A stretch of DNA of 64,000 bases, from NCBI GenBank assembly GCA_963847345.1, contig CAWJZU010000035.1, positions 1 to 64,000 on the forward strand, in the 5' to 3' direction. The notes beneath the pieces are model-generated. The model was given only the letters and a program-made list of their open reading frames with translations, was not told the DNA's origin and made no database searches. Each line of letters opens with the position of its first letter. The first letter of the stretch is position 1. Positions 34,926 to 49,655 of the stretch are shown in pieces. A program made the position numbers and the translations under genes. This DNA is from DATARH01 sp963847345. GTDB lineage: Bacteria > Pseudomonadota > Alphaproteobacteria > ATCC43930 > CGMCC-115725.

Positions 34926-37900
34926 GTGCGCTGGGGGGAGTATTTTTTCAGTTTGTTGCCGAAGCCTTTATCGGTTGAACGTCGCATGAGCCCGCCCGAT
35001 GATGCACCGGCCGGCGTGCTGTCGGCCGTTGAAAGTTTCGTGCGTCCGCAGGCTGGCAGCGGCGATCCGCTGTGGTACAAGGACGCGCTGATCTATCAGC
35101 TGCACGTCAAGGCGTTTTTCGACGCCAACAATGACGGTGTCGGCGATTTCGAGGGGCTGACCCGCCGGCTCGACTATCTGCAGGATCTCGGGGTCACGGC
35201 ACTGTGGCTGCTGCCATTCTACCCGTCGCCGCTGCGCGATGACGGGTACGATATCGCCGAGTACAAGGACATCAATCCGGCCTACGGCAGGATGGCCGAT
35301 TTCAAGGCCTTCGTGCGCGAGGCGCACCGCCGCAAGCTGCGCATCATTACCGAGCTCGTCGTCAATCATACCTCCGACCAGCATCCCTGGTTTCAGCGTG
35401 CGCGAAAGTCCCCGCCCGGCTCGGCGTACCGCGATTTTTACGTCTGGAGCGACACCGACCAGAAATTTCTCGATACGCGGGTCATCTTCGTGGACACAGA
35501 GAAGTCGAACTGGACCTGGGACCCGGTCGCGCAGGCCTATTACTGGCATCGCTTCTATGCGCACCAGCCCGACCTCAATTTCGACAATCCGCGGGTGTTC
35601 CGCGCCGTCGCCAATGTGATGAAATTCTGGCTCGACCTCGGGGTGGACGGACTGCGGCTCGATGCCGTGCCGTACCTGATCGAGCGCGAAGGCACCAACA
35701 ACGAAAATCTGCCAGAGACGCACGAAGTCCTGAAACGGTTGCGCGCCGAGATGGACAGAAGCTGCGGCGACCGCATGCTGCTCGCCGAGGCCAATCAGTG
35801 GCCGGAGGACGTGCTGCAGTATTTCGGCAACGGCGACGAATGCCATATGGCGTTTCACTTCCCGCTGATGCCGCGCATCTACATGGCGGTCGCGACCGAG
35901 GACCGGCACCCGATCACCGATATCATGCGGCAGACGCCGGAAATCCCGGAAACCTGCCAATGGGCGATCTTTTTGCGCAATCATGACGAGCTGACGCTCG
36001 AAATGGTGACCGATCGCGAGCGCGATTATCTGTGGAACTACTACGCCGCCGACCGCCGCGCGCGGATCAATCTCGGCATCCGCCGTCGCCTCGCGCCGTT
36101 GATGGAGAACGATCGCCGCAAAATCGAGCTGCTGAGCGGGCTGTTGCTGTCGATGCCGGGCACGCCGGTCCTCTATTACGGCGACGAGATTGGCATGGGC
36201 GACAACGTATTTCTCGGCGACCGCGACGGCGTGCGCACGCCGATGCAGTGGTCGTTCGACCGCAACGGCGGGTTCTCCCGCGCCGATCCCGCAAGCCTTT
36301 ACCTGCCGCCGATCATGGACCCGGTCTATGGGTTCGAGGCGGTCAATGTCGAGGCGCAGACCCGCTCGCCGGGATCGCTCCTGAACTGGACCAAGCGGCT
36401 GATCGCGGCGCGTCGCACGCGCCAATCGTTCGGACGCGGCACGCTGCGCTTCCTTTATCCGAGCAATCGCAAGGTCATCGCCTATCTGCGCGAGTATGAC
36501 GGGGAGGTGATCCTCGTCGTCGCCAATCTGTCGCGCACGGCGCAGGCCGTGGAGCTCGACCTCTCGGATTTCCGCGGCCGTCAGGTTCTCGAGGTGCTGG
36601 GACGCAGCGTGTTCCCGCGGATCGGCGAATGGACATATCTGCTGACCCTGCAGGGTCACAGCTTTTACTGGTTCGAATTGGTCGCGACCGCAGAAAGCGA
36701 AGCCGTCGAGGCGGCTCCGCCGGAGTTCGTCACGCTAGTCATGCCGCACGGGTGGAACGATCTGTTCACGCGGCACAACCTGCCTCAGCTCGAACGCGAC
36801 GTGATCCCGGCGTTTCTGCCGCGCCAGCGCTGGTTCGGCGCCAAGGATCAGCGGATTCGCGGCGTGCGCGTGCTGGCGAATGGCGAGTTGCCGGTCTGCG
36901 CCGGGCGAGGCTGGCGATGTCAGAGCCGGCCGGCTATCTGATGCAGCTGGTCGAGGCGTCGCTGTCGGGCGGCGAGCGGCAGCATTATGCGTTGCCGATG
37001 GCGGCATGCTGGTCGCCCTCGGGTAGCGATCTGCGCAATACGCTGTTGCCGGTCACGCTGGCCGAGCTACGCCAATCCCGCCGCGAGGGCGCGCTGGTCG
37101 ACGCCGCCTCGCAGGACGGGTTCGCGCTGGCCTTGCTCGGCGCGATCGAGCGGCAGGCCGATCTCGCCCTCAATACCGCGGACGGCGGCAACGGTGCGAT
37201 CCGGTTCCGCCACACGCCGTTATTCGCCGACGCGGCGACCCCCGAGCGGCTCGTCGTGCGGCGCCTCGGGGCCGAGCAGTCGAACACCTCGGTGCTGTTC
37301 GAGGAATACGCGGTGCTGAAGGTGTACCGTCGGCTGCAGCCGGGGGTACACCCGGAGATCGAGATGGGCCGGTTCCTCGTCGAGCGTGCCGGCTTCGCGA
37401 ACACGCCGCCGCTGCTCGGTACGATCGAGATGTCGCTGCGGGCGCAAGGGGAAGCCGGCGAGGCGGCCTCTACCATTGCGATGGGCGTGCTGTTCGGGTT
37501 CGTCCGCAATCAGGGCGATGCCTGGACGCAGGCGCTGAACCATCTCTCGCGCTATCTCGACGACGCGCTGAACGAGGCCGCCCCGGGAGCGGCACCGCCC
37601 GACCAGGCCCGCGAACTACCTGACCCGGATCACTTCTTTTTGGGGCTGGCGCGGCAGCTCGGGCTCCGCACCGGCGAGATGCACCGGGCGCTCGCCGAAT
37701 TCGGCGGCGATGACCCGGCCTTCGAGCCGGAGCCGATCACCGCCGACGATATCGCCGCATGGCGGCGGGAATTGCAGGAAGCGGCCGAGGAGATGCTCGT
37801 CCGACTTGGCGCGAGCCGCGACAGCCTGCCAGAACCGGCGCGCGACCTCGTCGATCAGGTGATCGAGGCTCGCGATAGACTGGAAGCAACGATCCGGCGG

Positions 37901-38399
37901 CTGGCGCCCGACGATGTCTCTGCGGTCAAGTGCCGGCATCACGGCGATTTTCACCTGGGACAAGTGCTGGCGGTGCAGAACGATTTCTTCATCATCGATT
38001 TCGAGGGCGAGCCGGCGCGCCCGATGGCGCAGCGGCGGCGCAAGAATTCGCCGCTGCGTGACGTCGCCGGGATGATCCGCTCGTTCGATTACGCCGTCAG
38101 CGCGGCGGTGCGGCATGTCGGTGAGACCCGTCCCGCCTCGCTGCCGCGCGCCGCCGAACTCGCCGAACTCCTGGCGCCATGTCGCGGTTGACGGCTTCCG
38201 CGCCGCCTATCGCATGGCGACGCGCGGCTCGCCAGTTTATCCGGCCAACAAACTGCAAGGGAAGGCATTGGTGGATTTCTTCACGCTCGAAAAGGCCGTC
38301 TACGAAGTGAATTACGAACTGGCGAACCGGCCGGACTGGGTCTCGATCCCGCTCACCGGCATTCTTCGCGTACTCGCGAAGACCGGCGGACAAAGCTAG
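34926..38399 (+). CDS. treS: Trehalose synthase-maltokinase fusion TreS-Mak (two frameshifts)
   Basis: A bifunctional enzyme of about 1,155 residues. The TreS half (about 45-590) interconverts trehalose and maltose: WYKDALIYQLHVKAFFDANN, nucleophile in GLRLDAVPYLIERE, acid in LLAEANQWPED and FLRNHDELTLEMVTD. The C-terminal half is maltokinase (Pep2/Mak), which phosphorylates maltose with ATP for GlgE: FLPRQRWFGAKD at its start, then VKCRHHGDFHLGQVL and FIIDFEGEPARP. Frames change near 36900 and near 38175; the end is IPLTGILRVLAKTGGQS. GTG 34926 has a strong AGGAGG 7-12 bases upstream; ATG 34986 is an alternative just before the conserved region. Confidence 0.9.
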
Positions 38400-38412
38400 G
38401 CGGGAGCGGCTA

Positions 38413-40604
38413 ATGCCTTACCGCCCCAGCGCCGAAGTCGAGGCGATCGTCAACGCCCGTCACGGCGACCCGTTCGCCTTTCTCGGCATGCACCAGAGCT
38501 CGGCCGGGCTTTACGTCCGCGCCTTCCTGCCCGATGCCGAAAGTGTCGCGGTCATCGAGAGCGCCGACGGGCCAGATCGCCGCGCGCTGCGAGCGCATCC
38601 ACCCGGCCGGGGTGTTCGTTGCCAGCATGCCCGACCGCCGCGAGATGTTCCGCTACCGTCTGCGCGTGCGATGGGGCGGCCATGAGCAGGAATTCGAGGA
38701 CGTCTACCGCTTCGGGCCGGTGCTCGGCGAACTCGACCTGCATCTGCTCGTCGAGGGCAACCACCTCGCCAGCTATCAGAAGCTGGGCGCGCATCCAATC
38801 GTGCACGAGGGCGTCGAGGGCGTCGGGTTCGCCGTCTGGGCGCCGAACGCGCAACGGGTCAGCGTCGTCGGCGATTTCAACAACTGGGACGGCAGGCGCA
38901 TGCCGATGCGGCGGCGGCACGCCGGCGGTTTGTGGGAGATTTTCGTGCCCGGGTCTGCGTCCCGGGCATCTCTACAAATACGAGCTGATCGGCGCCGATG
39001 GCGCTCTGTTGCCGTTGAAGGCCGATCCCTATGCCGGGCAGGCCGAGCACCCGCCAGGCACCGCCTCGGTCGTCGCGCCGCCCTCGCGCCATCTGTGGCA
39101 GGACGGGTCGTGGATCGGCGAGCGCTGGCGACGCCAGGAGCGCGACGCGCCGATCTCGATTTACGAGGTCCACCTCGGGTCGTGGCGGCGCAACGAGCGC
39201 GGCGGCTATCTGACCTATCGCGAGCTGGCCGAGCAGCTCGTGCCCTACGCCGCCGATCTCGGGTTTACCCATCTTGAGGTGCTGCCGGTCACCGAATATC
39301 CGTTCGACGGGTCCTGGGGATACCAGCCCATCTCGCTGTTCGCGCCGACGTCGCGGTTTGGCCCGCCCGATGATTTCCGGCTGTTTGTCGATGCCTGCCA
39401 CCGGGCCGGTCTCGGGCTGCTGCTCGACTGGGTGCCGGGCCACTTTCCGACGGACGCGCACGGTCTCGGGCGTTTCGACGGCACCGCGCTCTATGAACAC
39501 GCCGACCCGCGGCAAGGCATGCACCGCGACTGGGATACACTGATCTACAATTACGGCCGCCGCGAGGTCTCGAATTTCCTGTTGTCAAGCGCGCTTTATT
39601 GGCTCCGCGAGTATCACATCGATGGGATCAGGGTCGATGCCGTCGCCTCGATGCTCTACCTCGACTACAGCCGCAAGGCAGGCGAGTGGATCCCGAACGC
39701 CTATGGCGGACGGGAGAACCTCGACGCGATCGCGTTCCTGCGCCGGATGAACGAGCTGGTGTTCGGCGAAGGGACCGGCGCAACGACGGCGGCCGAGGAA
39801 TCGACGGCATGGCCGATGGTGTCGCGGCCGGTTTATGTCGGCGGGCTCGGCTTCGGTTACAAGTGGAACATGGGCTGGATGCACGACACGCTCAACTACA
39901 TGTCGCTCGATCCGATCCATCGCAAATACCACCACAACAACATGACGTTCGGGCTGCTTTACGCCTATCACGAGAATTTCATCCTGCCGCTCAGCCACGA
40001 TGAAGTGGTGCACGGCAAGGGCTCGTTGATCGGCAAGATGCCGGGCGACCGCTGGCAGAAGTTCGCCAATTTGCGCGCGTATTTCGCGTTCATGTGGACG
40101 CATCCCGGCAAGAAGCTCCTGTTCATGGGCGGCGAGTTTGGCCAGGAGCGCGAGTGGAACCACGATTGGGGGCTCGATTGGGGTTCGCTCGCCGATCCGC
40201 TGCATGCCGGGGTGCAGCTTCTCGTGCGCGACCTGAACCGGCTTTATCGCGCGGCGCCAGCGCTGCATCGGCTGGACTGCGAGCCCGAGGGTTTCGCCTG
40301 GATCGACGCCGCCAACGCCAACGAGAGCGTGTTGTCCTATGTCCGCCGCGGCCGCGATCCGAACGAATTGGCGGTGATCGTCGGCAACTTCACGCCGGTG
40401 CCGCGGCCTGACTACCGGATCGGCGTGCCGCGCCCGGGGCGCTATCTGGAGCGCATCAACACCGACGCGGGCGTCTATGGCGGCAGCGGCGTCGGCAATG
40501 CCGGCGCGGTCGAGACCGAGCCGCATCCGATGCATGGACACGGCCAATCGTTGCGGTTGCAATTGCCGCCGCTCGGGGTCCTGATACTGACGCTTGAAGC
40601 GTAA
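38413..40604 (+). CDS. glgB: 1,4-alpha-glucan branching enzyme GlgB (two frameshifts)
   Basis: Corrected, a full-length GlgB of about 730 residues that introduces alpha-1,6 branches into the glucan made by GlgE. The N-terminus (RHGDPFAFLGMHQSSAGLYV) and a CBM48-like domain (GVGFAVWAPNAQRVSVVGDF) lie in the first two frames. The GH13 core follows: GIRVDAVASMLYLDY (nucleophile), GATTAAEESTAWPMV (acid) and LPLSHDEVVHGKGSL (transition-state stabiliser). Breaks are at about 38571 and 38952; each is repaired by removing one base. It begins 13 bases after treS-mak, with GGGAGCGG as ribosome site. Confidence 0.9.
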
Positions 40605-40618
40605 GGATACTCCCGAAA

Positions 40619-42831
<2,213 letters not shown>

Positions 42832-42832
<1 letters not shown>

Positions 42833-44676
42833 TGCGGCGGCATCATCCCCTGCCGTTTGGTGCTGAGATTGCTCCAGGGGGCGTGCGCTTCAGGCTGTGG
42901 GCGCCGCGGGCGACGAGCGTCTCGCTGGTGCTGGAAGGACACGATACGGCGGCGCCGGTCGCAATGGAGCAGGAGCCGGACGGGTGGTGGTCGGTGACGA
43001 GCGACCGCGCCGGCGCGGGCTCGCGCTACCGTTACCGCGTGGACGGCGGCGACTACCCCGACCCTGCTTCGCGCTTTCAGCCGTACGGCGTGCACGGCGC
43101 CAGCGAGGTTGTCGACCCCGGCGCCTATAAATGGTCCGACACCGGGTGGCGCGGCCGTCACTGGGAAGAAATCGTCATCTACGAATTGCATGTCGGGACA
43201 TTTTCCGGGAGCGGCGATTTCGCCGGCGTGATTTCCCGGCTCGACGATCTCGTCGTGCTGGGCGTGACCGCGGTCGAGCTGATGCCGATCGCGCAATTCC
43301 CGGGACGGCGCAACTGGGGCTACGACGGCGTGCAGTTGTTTGCACCTGCATCCGCTTACGGCCGCCCGGAGGATCTGAAGGCGCTCGTCGAGGCCTGTCA
43401 CGCGCGCGGTCTCGCGATCCTGCTCGACGTCGTCTACAACCATTTCGGCCCCGAGGGTAACTACCTGCACGTCCTCGCGCCCGATTTCTTCACCGAGCGG
43501 CATCACACGCCGTGGGGGGCGGCGATCAATTACGACGGCATCGCGAGCCGCCCGGTGCGCGCCTTCATGATCGAGAACGCGCTGTATTGGCTCGAAGAGT
43601 ACAATTTCGACGGGCTGCGCCTCGACGCGGTGCACGCGATCATCGACGACAGCGATCCCGACATCCTGACCGAGCTGGCGCAGACCGTGCGACAACGCGT
43701 TACGGACAAGCCGGTGCATCTGGTGCTCGAGAACGACGCGAACGAGGCGCGCCGCCTACCGCGGCGCGAGGGTCGGCCGGTCGGCTACACGGCGCAGTGG
43801 AACGACGATCTGCACCATGTACTGCACGTTCTCGCGACCGGGCGGGCCGGCGGCTATTACGGCGATTATTCCAGGGAACCGATCGCGCTGCTCGGCCGCG
43901 CACTGGCCAGCGGTTTTGTCTATCAGGGCGAACCGTCGCCGTATCGCGGCGGCGAACCGCGCGGCGAGCCCTCCGGCATGCTGCCGCCCACTGCCTTCGT
44001 CTCGTTTCTGCAGAATCACGACCAGATCGGCAACACGCCAACCGGCGAGCGCATCACCGCCGATGCGGCCGACGCGCTTGTTCATACGGCGGTCGCGATC
44101 GTGCTGCTGTCGCCGCAGATCCCGCTTCTGTTCATGGGCGAGGAATGGGCGACGCGCCGGCCGTTCATGTTCTTCTGCGATTTCGAGCCGGAGCTTGCCG
44201 AAGCCGTGCGCGAGGGGCGCAAGCGCGAATTCGCGCAATTCGCCGAGTTCGGCGAGGCGGCGGTGCAGGGCCGCATCCCCGACGCGACCGCCGAAAGCAG
44301 TTTCGAGACGTGCCGCCTTGACTGGTCGGAGCGCGCGCGCGAGCCGCATCGGACCTGGCTTGACCGCTATCGCCGGCTGCTCCGGGTGCGGCGGGAGGCG
44401 ATCGTGCCCCGCCTCGCCGGCATCGGGCCGCGCGGTGCGTTCCAGCGGCTCGGACCGGCGGCGCTGCGGGTTGAATGGACATTGGGGGACGGCGCGCAGC
44501 TGATGCTGCTGGTCAATTTCGGCGATGATGCGGTTCCACTCGGCCTTGCGCCGCCCGGGGGAGCGTCGTCCAGCGAAAATCTGCTGTACTGCACCGTCCC
44601 GCGACCGCCGCGCGGCAATATCGCGCCCGGCTGCGCCGCCTTTTATCTGATCCCGATTGCGAGCGAGACGCGGTGA
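42832..44676 (+). CDS. treZ: Malto-oligosyltrehalose trehalohydrolase TreZ
   Basis: An intact 614-residue GH13 enzyme that releases trehalose from maltooligosyl trehalose made by TreY. The N-terminal domain reads FGAEIAPGGVRFRLWAPRAT. Catalytic motifs are FDGLRLDAVHAIID (nucleophile), LVLENDANEARRL (acid) and SFLQNHDQIGNTPTG. LFMGEEWATRRPFMFF is typical of TreZ. ATG 42832 overlaps the glgX stop (TGATG) and its own TGA overlaps the malQ GTG, so the three are translationally coupled. The length is close to the family norm. Confidence 0.94.
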
Positions 44677-46839
44677 GCCGGCTCAACGCTCTCCGCGGTG
44701 TCGCCGGTCTGCTCGGAATCGCGACCCGTCATGTCGATGCGTTCGGCAACCAGCATGAGGCCGATGAAGAAACGCTCTCGCGACTCATTGCGGCGTTTGG
44801 TCTGCCGAGCGACCCGAAACAAGCCGCCAACGCGCTCGACGAGGAACGTTTTACCGCGCCGTTTGGGCTTGACCCGGTCCACATCCTGGACCAGGAGGAC
44901 CCCGGCCCGGTGCTGCCTCTACCGCGGCCCCCGCAGGGCGGCGTGGAGTGGCATGTAAGGCTTGAAGACGGCAGCGAATGGCGCGGCCGCGGCGAGGCGG
45001 GTGCGCTGCATCTCCCGAGCGGACTGCCGCTCGGCTATCATCGGCTGGCGCTCACGGCGGGAAAGGCCGGAAGTCGTGAAACCGAGATCGACCTGATCGT
45101 TGCGCCGCGATCTTGCCACCTCCCGGAAGGGCTGCTGCCGGGGGCGCGCAGCTGGGGTCTGACGGCGCAGGTTTACGGGTTGCGCAGCAGCCGTGATTGG
45201 GGCATCGGTGACTTCAGCGAACTCGATATGCTGTGCCGTCGTGCCGGGTCGCTCGGCGCCGCGGCGGTCGGGGTCAACCCGCTGCACGCGCTGTTCGCGG
45301 CGGAGCCGCGCCATTTCAGCCCGTACTCGCCATCAAGTCGTGTCTGGCTGAACTACCTCTATATCGACGTGACTGCCGTGCCGGGTTTTGCCGAGGACGA
45401 TTCAGCGCAAGCTCTCGCGCCGGCGGCGGCGATTGCGGCGGCGCACGACGCCGCGCTGGTCGATTACGAAGCGGTCGCCGCCTTGAAGCGCCCGCTCCTG
45501 GAAGCGCTGTTCGAGCGCTTCTGCCGCAACGAACTGGGATTGGGCAGCGCACTCGCGCAGGATTTTCAAGATTTCCGTCAAGCGGGCGGACAAAGCCTTG
45601 TCGACTTTGCGGTTTTCGAGGCGCTGCACGAGAATTTCCTGCGGGCAGGCGGCGAATTTTCCTGGCATTCGTGGCCGGCGGCAATGCGCGATCCGCGTTC
45701 GGCCGAGGTCGGCCAATTCGCCCGGGACCGCGCCGACCGCATCATGTTCTTTGAGTATCTGCAATGGCTCGCCGATCGCCAGCTCGGTCGGGCGGCGGCG
45801 GGCGGGCACGACGCCGGCCTCGGGATCGGCCTATATCGCGACCTCGCGATCGGGGCCAACCCGCACGGCGCGGAGGCCTGGGCCGACAATGAGCCTGGTT
45901 GCCGCCGGGGCGTCGATCGGCGCGCCGCCGGACCCGCTGAGCCGGTGCGGCCAGAATTGGGGACTGGCGCCGCTCAATCCTCTGGTATTGCGGCGGCGCC
46001 GCTTCGCCCCGCTGATCGCGGCGCTACGCGCCAACATGCGGCATGCCGGTGTCTTGCGGATCGATCATGTGATGGGGCTGCGCCGGCTGTACTGGATCCC
46101 GAGCGGCAGCGAGGCGACTTCGGGCGCCTATGTCGAATACCCGTTCGGGGAGGTGCTGCGGCTCCTGGCGCTCGAAAGCCGTCGCCACGGCTGCGCCGTG
46201 GTCGGCGAGGATCTCGGCACCGTCCCCGACGGGTTTCGCGAGACGATGCAGGCCGCGGGGGTGCTGTCGTATCGAATTTTAGCGTTCGAGCGTCGTGACG
46301 ACGGCAGTTTCAAACCGCCCGGCGAGTACCCGCCGCTCGCCGCGGCGTCGGCCGCGACGCACGACCTGGCAACGGTGAAAGGCTTCTGGCTCGGCCGCGA
46401 CATAGAGTGGCGCAGGCGGCTCGGGGCTTATCCCGACAAGACGGCGGAAACGGCCGAAGACGAGGAACGCCGCCGCGACCGGCTGCTGCTGCTCGAGGCA
46501 TTGGCACGCGAGGGGCTGGTCGCGCGCGAGCGTTTCGACACCTATCTGTCGGACGGCAGCGGGCCAAACTATGACGCCGAACTGGGCGAGGCTATTCTCG
46601 TCTATCTCGGGCGCTCGCGGGCCCGCCTCATGCTCGTGCAGCTTGAGGACGTCGCCGGCGAGTGCGAGCAGGCGAACCTGCCCGGTACGACCGATTCCCA
46701 CCCGAACTGGCGCCGGCGCCTGCATGCTCGGCTCGATGACTTGCTTGCCGGGCCGGAGATGGTCCGGATCGCCGCGCTGGTCGCGGAAGCTCGACGCCGT
46801 TCGGCCGCCGATACGCACGCCTCCAAGCCGGCCCGATGA
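44673..46839 (+). CDS. malQ: 4-alpha-glucanotransferase MalQ (one frameshift)
   Basis: A GH77 amylomaltase of about 720 residues after one slip. It disproportionates short maltooligosaccharides left by TreY/TreZ. Motifs are WGLTAQVYGLRSSRDWGIGD (domain start), SPYSPSSRVWLNYLYIDV, VLRIDHVMGLRRLYWIPSG (nucleophile), AVVGEDLGTVPDGF (acid) and ATHDLATVKGFW. The frame changes at about 45888, joining GAEAWAD to MSLVAAGASIGAPPD; the first frame would otherwise run on to 46298 in nonsense. The GTG start overlaps the treZ stop, and its own stop overlaps treY as ATGA. Confidence 0.9.
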
Positions 46840-49592
46840 GCGAGGCGGGCACCGAAGCGGCCGCGATACGCGCAACCTACCGGCTGCAGTTCCACAATGG
46901 GTTCACATTCCGCGACGCCGAGGCACTCGTTCCCTACCTCTCCCGGCTTGGCATAAGCCATCTGTACGCGTCGCCGCTGATGCAGGCGCGGCCCGGTTCG
47001 ACACACGGCTACGACATCGTCGACCACAACCGGCTCAACCCAGAGATCGGCACCGAGGCCGAGTTCGAAGCGCTCGTCGCTTCGCTCGCGGCGCACGGCA
47101 TGGGACTCATCGTCGATATTGTGCCGAACCACATGGGGGTCGGCGGTGCCGACAACGCGTGGTGGCTCGACGTCCTCGAGTGGGGCGAGAATTCGCCCTA
47201 CGCGCCGTTTTTCGATATCAACTGGGACCCGATCCGCGACGATTTGAAGGGCCGGGTCCTGTTGCCGGTGCTCGGTGACCAGTACGGCGCGGTTCTCGAA
47301 AGCGGCGAGATCGAGCTGCGTTTCGATCCGGATGAAGGCACGTTCAGCGCCTGGTATTACGAGCATCGCTTTCCGATCTGCCCGCTGTCGTATCCCGACA
47401 TCCTGCGCCACGGCGGCCCGGCGCTGAGCGAACTGTCCGGTGCCTTCGAAGGGCTGCGGCGGCCGGCGTCGAGCACGGCATACGAACAGACTATCGAATT
47501 GAAGCGGCGATTGGGCGAGGCGGCTGCCGATCCCGAGACGGCGGCGGCGCTCGATACGGCGGTGCGGGCGTTCGCCGGGGATCCGGGCCGATCCGAAGGC
47601 TCCCGACGGCTGCACCTTCTACTCGAAGAGCAGGCCTACCGGGTCGCGTATTGGCGCGTCGCGACGGAGGAAATCAACTACCGCCGCTTTTTCAACATCA
47701 ACGACCTCGCCGGGCTGCGCATCGAATTGCCGGAGCTGTTCGAGGCGACGCACCGGCTGATCCTCGGCATGGTCGATCGCGGACAAGTGCAAGGCCTGCG
47801 CATCGACCATATCGACGGGTTGTTCGATCCCGCCCGATACTGCGCGACACTTCGGCAGTGCGCCGGCGAGGAAACGTATATTGTCGCCGAGAAGATCCTG
47901 GCACGCTACGAGCGGCTGCCCGATTGGCCGATTGCCGGCACGACCGGATACGATTTCGTCAATCAGGTGCTCGGACTGTTCGTCGATGCGAGCGCCGAGG
48001 CGGCGATGACGCGCCTCTATCGCCGGATCACCCGGCGTCGCGAGGCTTTCGACGACGTTCTGTACGTCGCGAAGCAGCGCATCATGCATGTCAATCTGGC
48101 GAGTGAGATGAGTGTGCTCGCCCGCCGGTTCCATCGTCTGTCGATGAGCGACTGGCGCACCCGCGACTTCACGTGGCGCACCATGCTGACCGCTCTCGAA
48201 GAGGTCGTCGCGGCGTTTCCAGTCTATCGGACCTACGTCTCGGCCGACGGCGCCGGCCCGGACGATCACCGCTATATCGAATGGGCGATTGGGCTCGCCA
48301 AGAAGCGCTGGGCCACCGAGGACACGACGATCCTCGACTTTATCCATGGCGTGCTGATCGCCGACCTGCCCGGACACCCATTGTCAGCGGACGTGCTGCG
48401 CACCGCGATGCAGTTTCAGCAGGTAACCGGCCCGGTCATGGCCAAGGCGTTTGAGGATACCGCCTTCTATCGCTACTTCCGGCTGATCGCGCTCAACGAG
48501 GTCGGCGGCGATCCGCGCCGGTTTGGCACGTCGTGCGCCGCGTTTCACCACGTCGCTGCCGACCGCGGCCAGGCATGGCCGCAAGCGATGCTGACAACGG
48601 CGACGCACGACACGAAGCGCGGCGAGGACGCGAGGCTACGCATCGCGCTGTTGTCGGAGATCCCACGCGAGTGGGGACGCCGCGTCGCCGGATGGATCCG
48701 CTTTAACCGACGTCACCGCGGCGACGTTGACGACGAGCCGGTACCCGACCGGAATGTTGAATATTTGTTCTATCAGATGCTGGTTGGCGTCTGGGCGCCG
48801 GGTCTCGATCCGGGCGATATCAAAGGCATCACGGCGCTGAGCGAGCGCGTCGAGGCGGCGATGATCAAATCGGTGCGCGAAGGGAAGGAGCGGTCGAGCT
48901 GGAGCTATCCGAACGCGCTTTATGAGGCCGGGGTGCAGCGTTTTGTGCGAGGCGTACTCGATGCGACGCGGCCGAACCCGTTTCTTGTCGATTTCGCGGA
49001 TTTTGTCGGGCAGATTGCGCGGCCGGCGGCATTAGCGTCGCTCGCTCAGCTCGTGCTGAAGCTGACGGTCCCCGGCGTGCCGGACATCTATCAGGGCGGC
49101 GAGTTGTGGGACTTCAGCCTGGTCGACCCGGACAATCGCGGCCCGGTGGATTGGGCCGTACGGGCGCGGCTGCTGGATGAGATCTCCGACGCGAGTCTCT
49201 CGGAGCTGGCCGCGCATTGGCGCGACGGCCGCGAAAAGTTGTTCGTGACGGCGCGGCTGCTCGGCTTGCGCCGGTTACGTCCGGCGCTGTTCGCCGCGGG
49301 GGATTACCAGCCGCTCGAAATCGGCGAGGGGCGCAATTCGGATCGAGTCTGCGCCTTTTCTCGTCGCCGCGGCGACGAGGTGCTGGCCGTGGCCGTGCCG
49401 CGGCTGACCTTCGGCCTGTTCCGCGACGGCGGTCCGGCCGATTTCGGTGCGACCGATATGGCGCTACCCGCCGTGCAGATGTGGCGCAACGTCTTCACCG
49501 GCGAGGCGATCGATGCGCGCGATCGCGTTCGGGTCGCCGAGCTGTTTCGGCAATTTCCGGTTTCCGTGCTGGTCGGGACGCTGCAGGGCTGA
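46836..49592 (+). CDS. treY: Malto-oligosyltrehalose synthase TreY
   Basis: An intact 918-residue GH13 enzyme that isomerises the reducing-end alpha-1,4 bond of maltodextrins to alpha-1,1. It opens with IRATYRLQFHNGFTFRDAEA and SHLYASPLMQARPGSTHGYD, which are diagnostic of TreY. The nucleophile lies in GLRIDHIDGLFDPARY, the acid in IVAEKILARYERLP and the third Asp in TATHDTKRGEDARLR. GVPDIYQGGELWDFSLVDPD near the end is also characteristic. It is the last gene of the seven-gene cluster, with an ATGA overlap with malQ. Confidence 0.95.
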   Translation: MSEAGTEAAAIRATYRLQFHNGFTFRDAEALVPYLSRLGISHLYASPLMQARPGSTHGYDIVDHNRLNPEIGTEAEFEALVASLAAHGMGLIVDIVPNHMGVGGADNAWWLDVLEWGENSPYAPFFDINWDPIRDDLKGRVLLPVLGDQYGAVLESGEIELRFDPDEGTFSAWYYEHRFPICPLSYPDILRHGGPALSELSGAFEGLRRPASSTAYEQTIELKRRLGEAAADPETAAALDTAVRAFAGDPGRSEGSRRLHLLLEEQAYRVAYWRVATEEINYRRFFNINDLAGLRIELPELFEATHRLILGMVDRGQVQGLRIDHIDGLFDPARYCATLRQCAGEETYIVAEKILARYERLPDWPIAGTTGYDFVNQVLGLFVDASAEAAMTRLYRRITRRREAFDDVLYVAKQRIMHVNLASEMSVLARRFHRLSMSDWRTRDFTWRTMLTALEEVVAAFPVYRTYVSADGAGPDDHRYIEWAIGLAKKRWATEDTTILDFIHGVLIADLPGHPLSADVLRTAMQFQQVTGPVMAKAFEDTAFYRYFRLIALNEVGGDPRRFGTSCAAFHHVAADRGQAWPQAMLTTATHDTKRGEDARLRIALLSEIPREWGRRVAGWIRFNRRHRGDVDDEPVPDRNVEYLFYQMLVGVWAPGLDPGDIKGITALSERVEAAMIKSVREGKERSSWSYPNALYEAGVQRFVRGVLDATRPNPFLVDFADFVGQIARPAALASLAQLVLKLTVPGVPDIYQGGELWDFSLVDPDNRGPVDWAVRARLLDEISDASLSELAAHWRDGREKLFVTARLLGLRRLRPALFAAGDYQPLEIGEGRNSDRVCAFSRRRGDEVLAVAVPRLTFGLFRDGGPADFGATDMALPAVQMWRNVFTGEAIDARDRVRVAELFRQFPVSVLVGTLQG

Positions 49593-49607
49593 TCTGCGCG
49601 TCCCTTA

Positions 49608-49642
49608 TATAATCCGGCTTGCAAATGCGAATGCTTCGCATT
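49608..49642 (+). promoter_or_regulatory. Promoter with 19-bp Fur-type operator for membrane ferredoxin gene
   Basis: A TATAAT box at 49608-49613 is followed by AATGCGAATGCTTCGCATT (49624-49642), a perfect 8-3-8 palindrome placed where it would cover the transcription start. A copy with 17 of 19 matches precedes the P19 gene. The size, symmetry and iron-uptake context fit a Fur-family operator; the identity of the regulator is inference. Confidence 0.6.
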
Positions 49643-49655
49643 ACAGGCTGAGATT

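Noticed and set aside
36629..38191. Maltokinase as an independent gene
   Set aside because: Its N-terminal part (FLPRQRWFGAKD) lies in the TreS frame, so it is the C-terminal half of a frameshifted TreS-Mak fusion.
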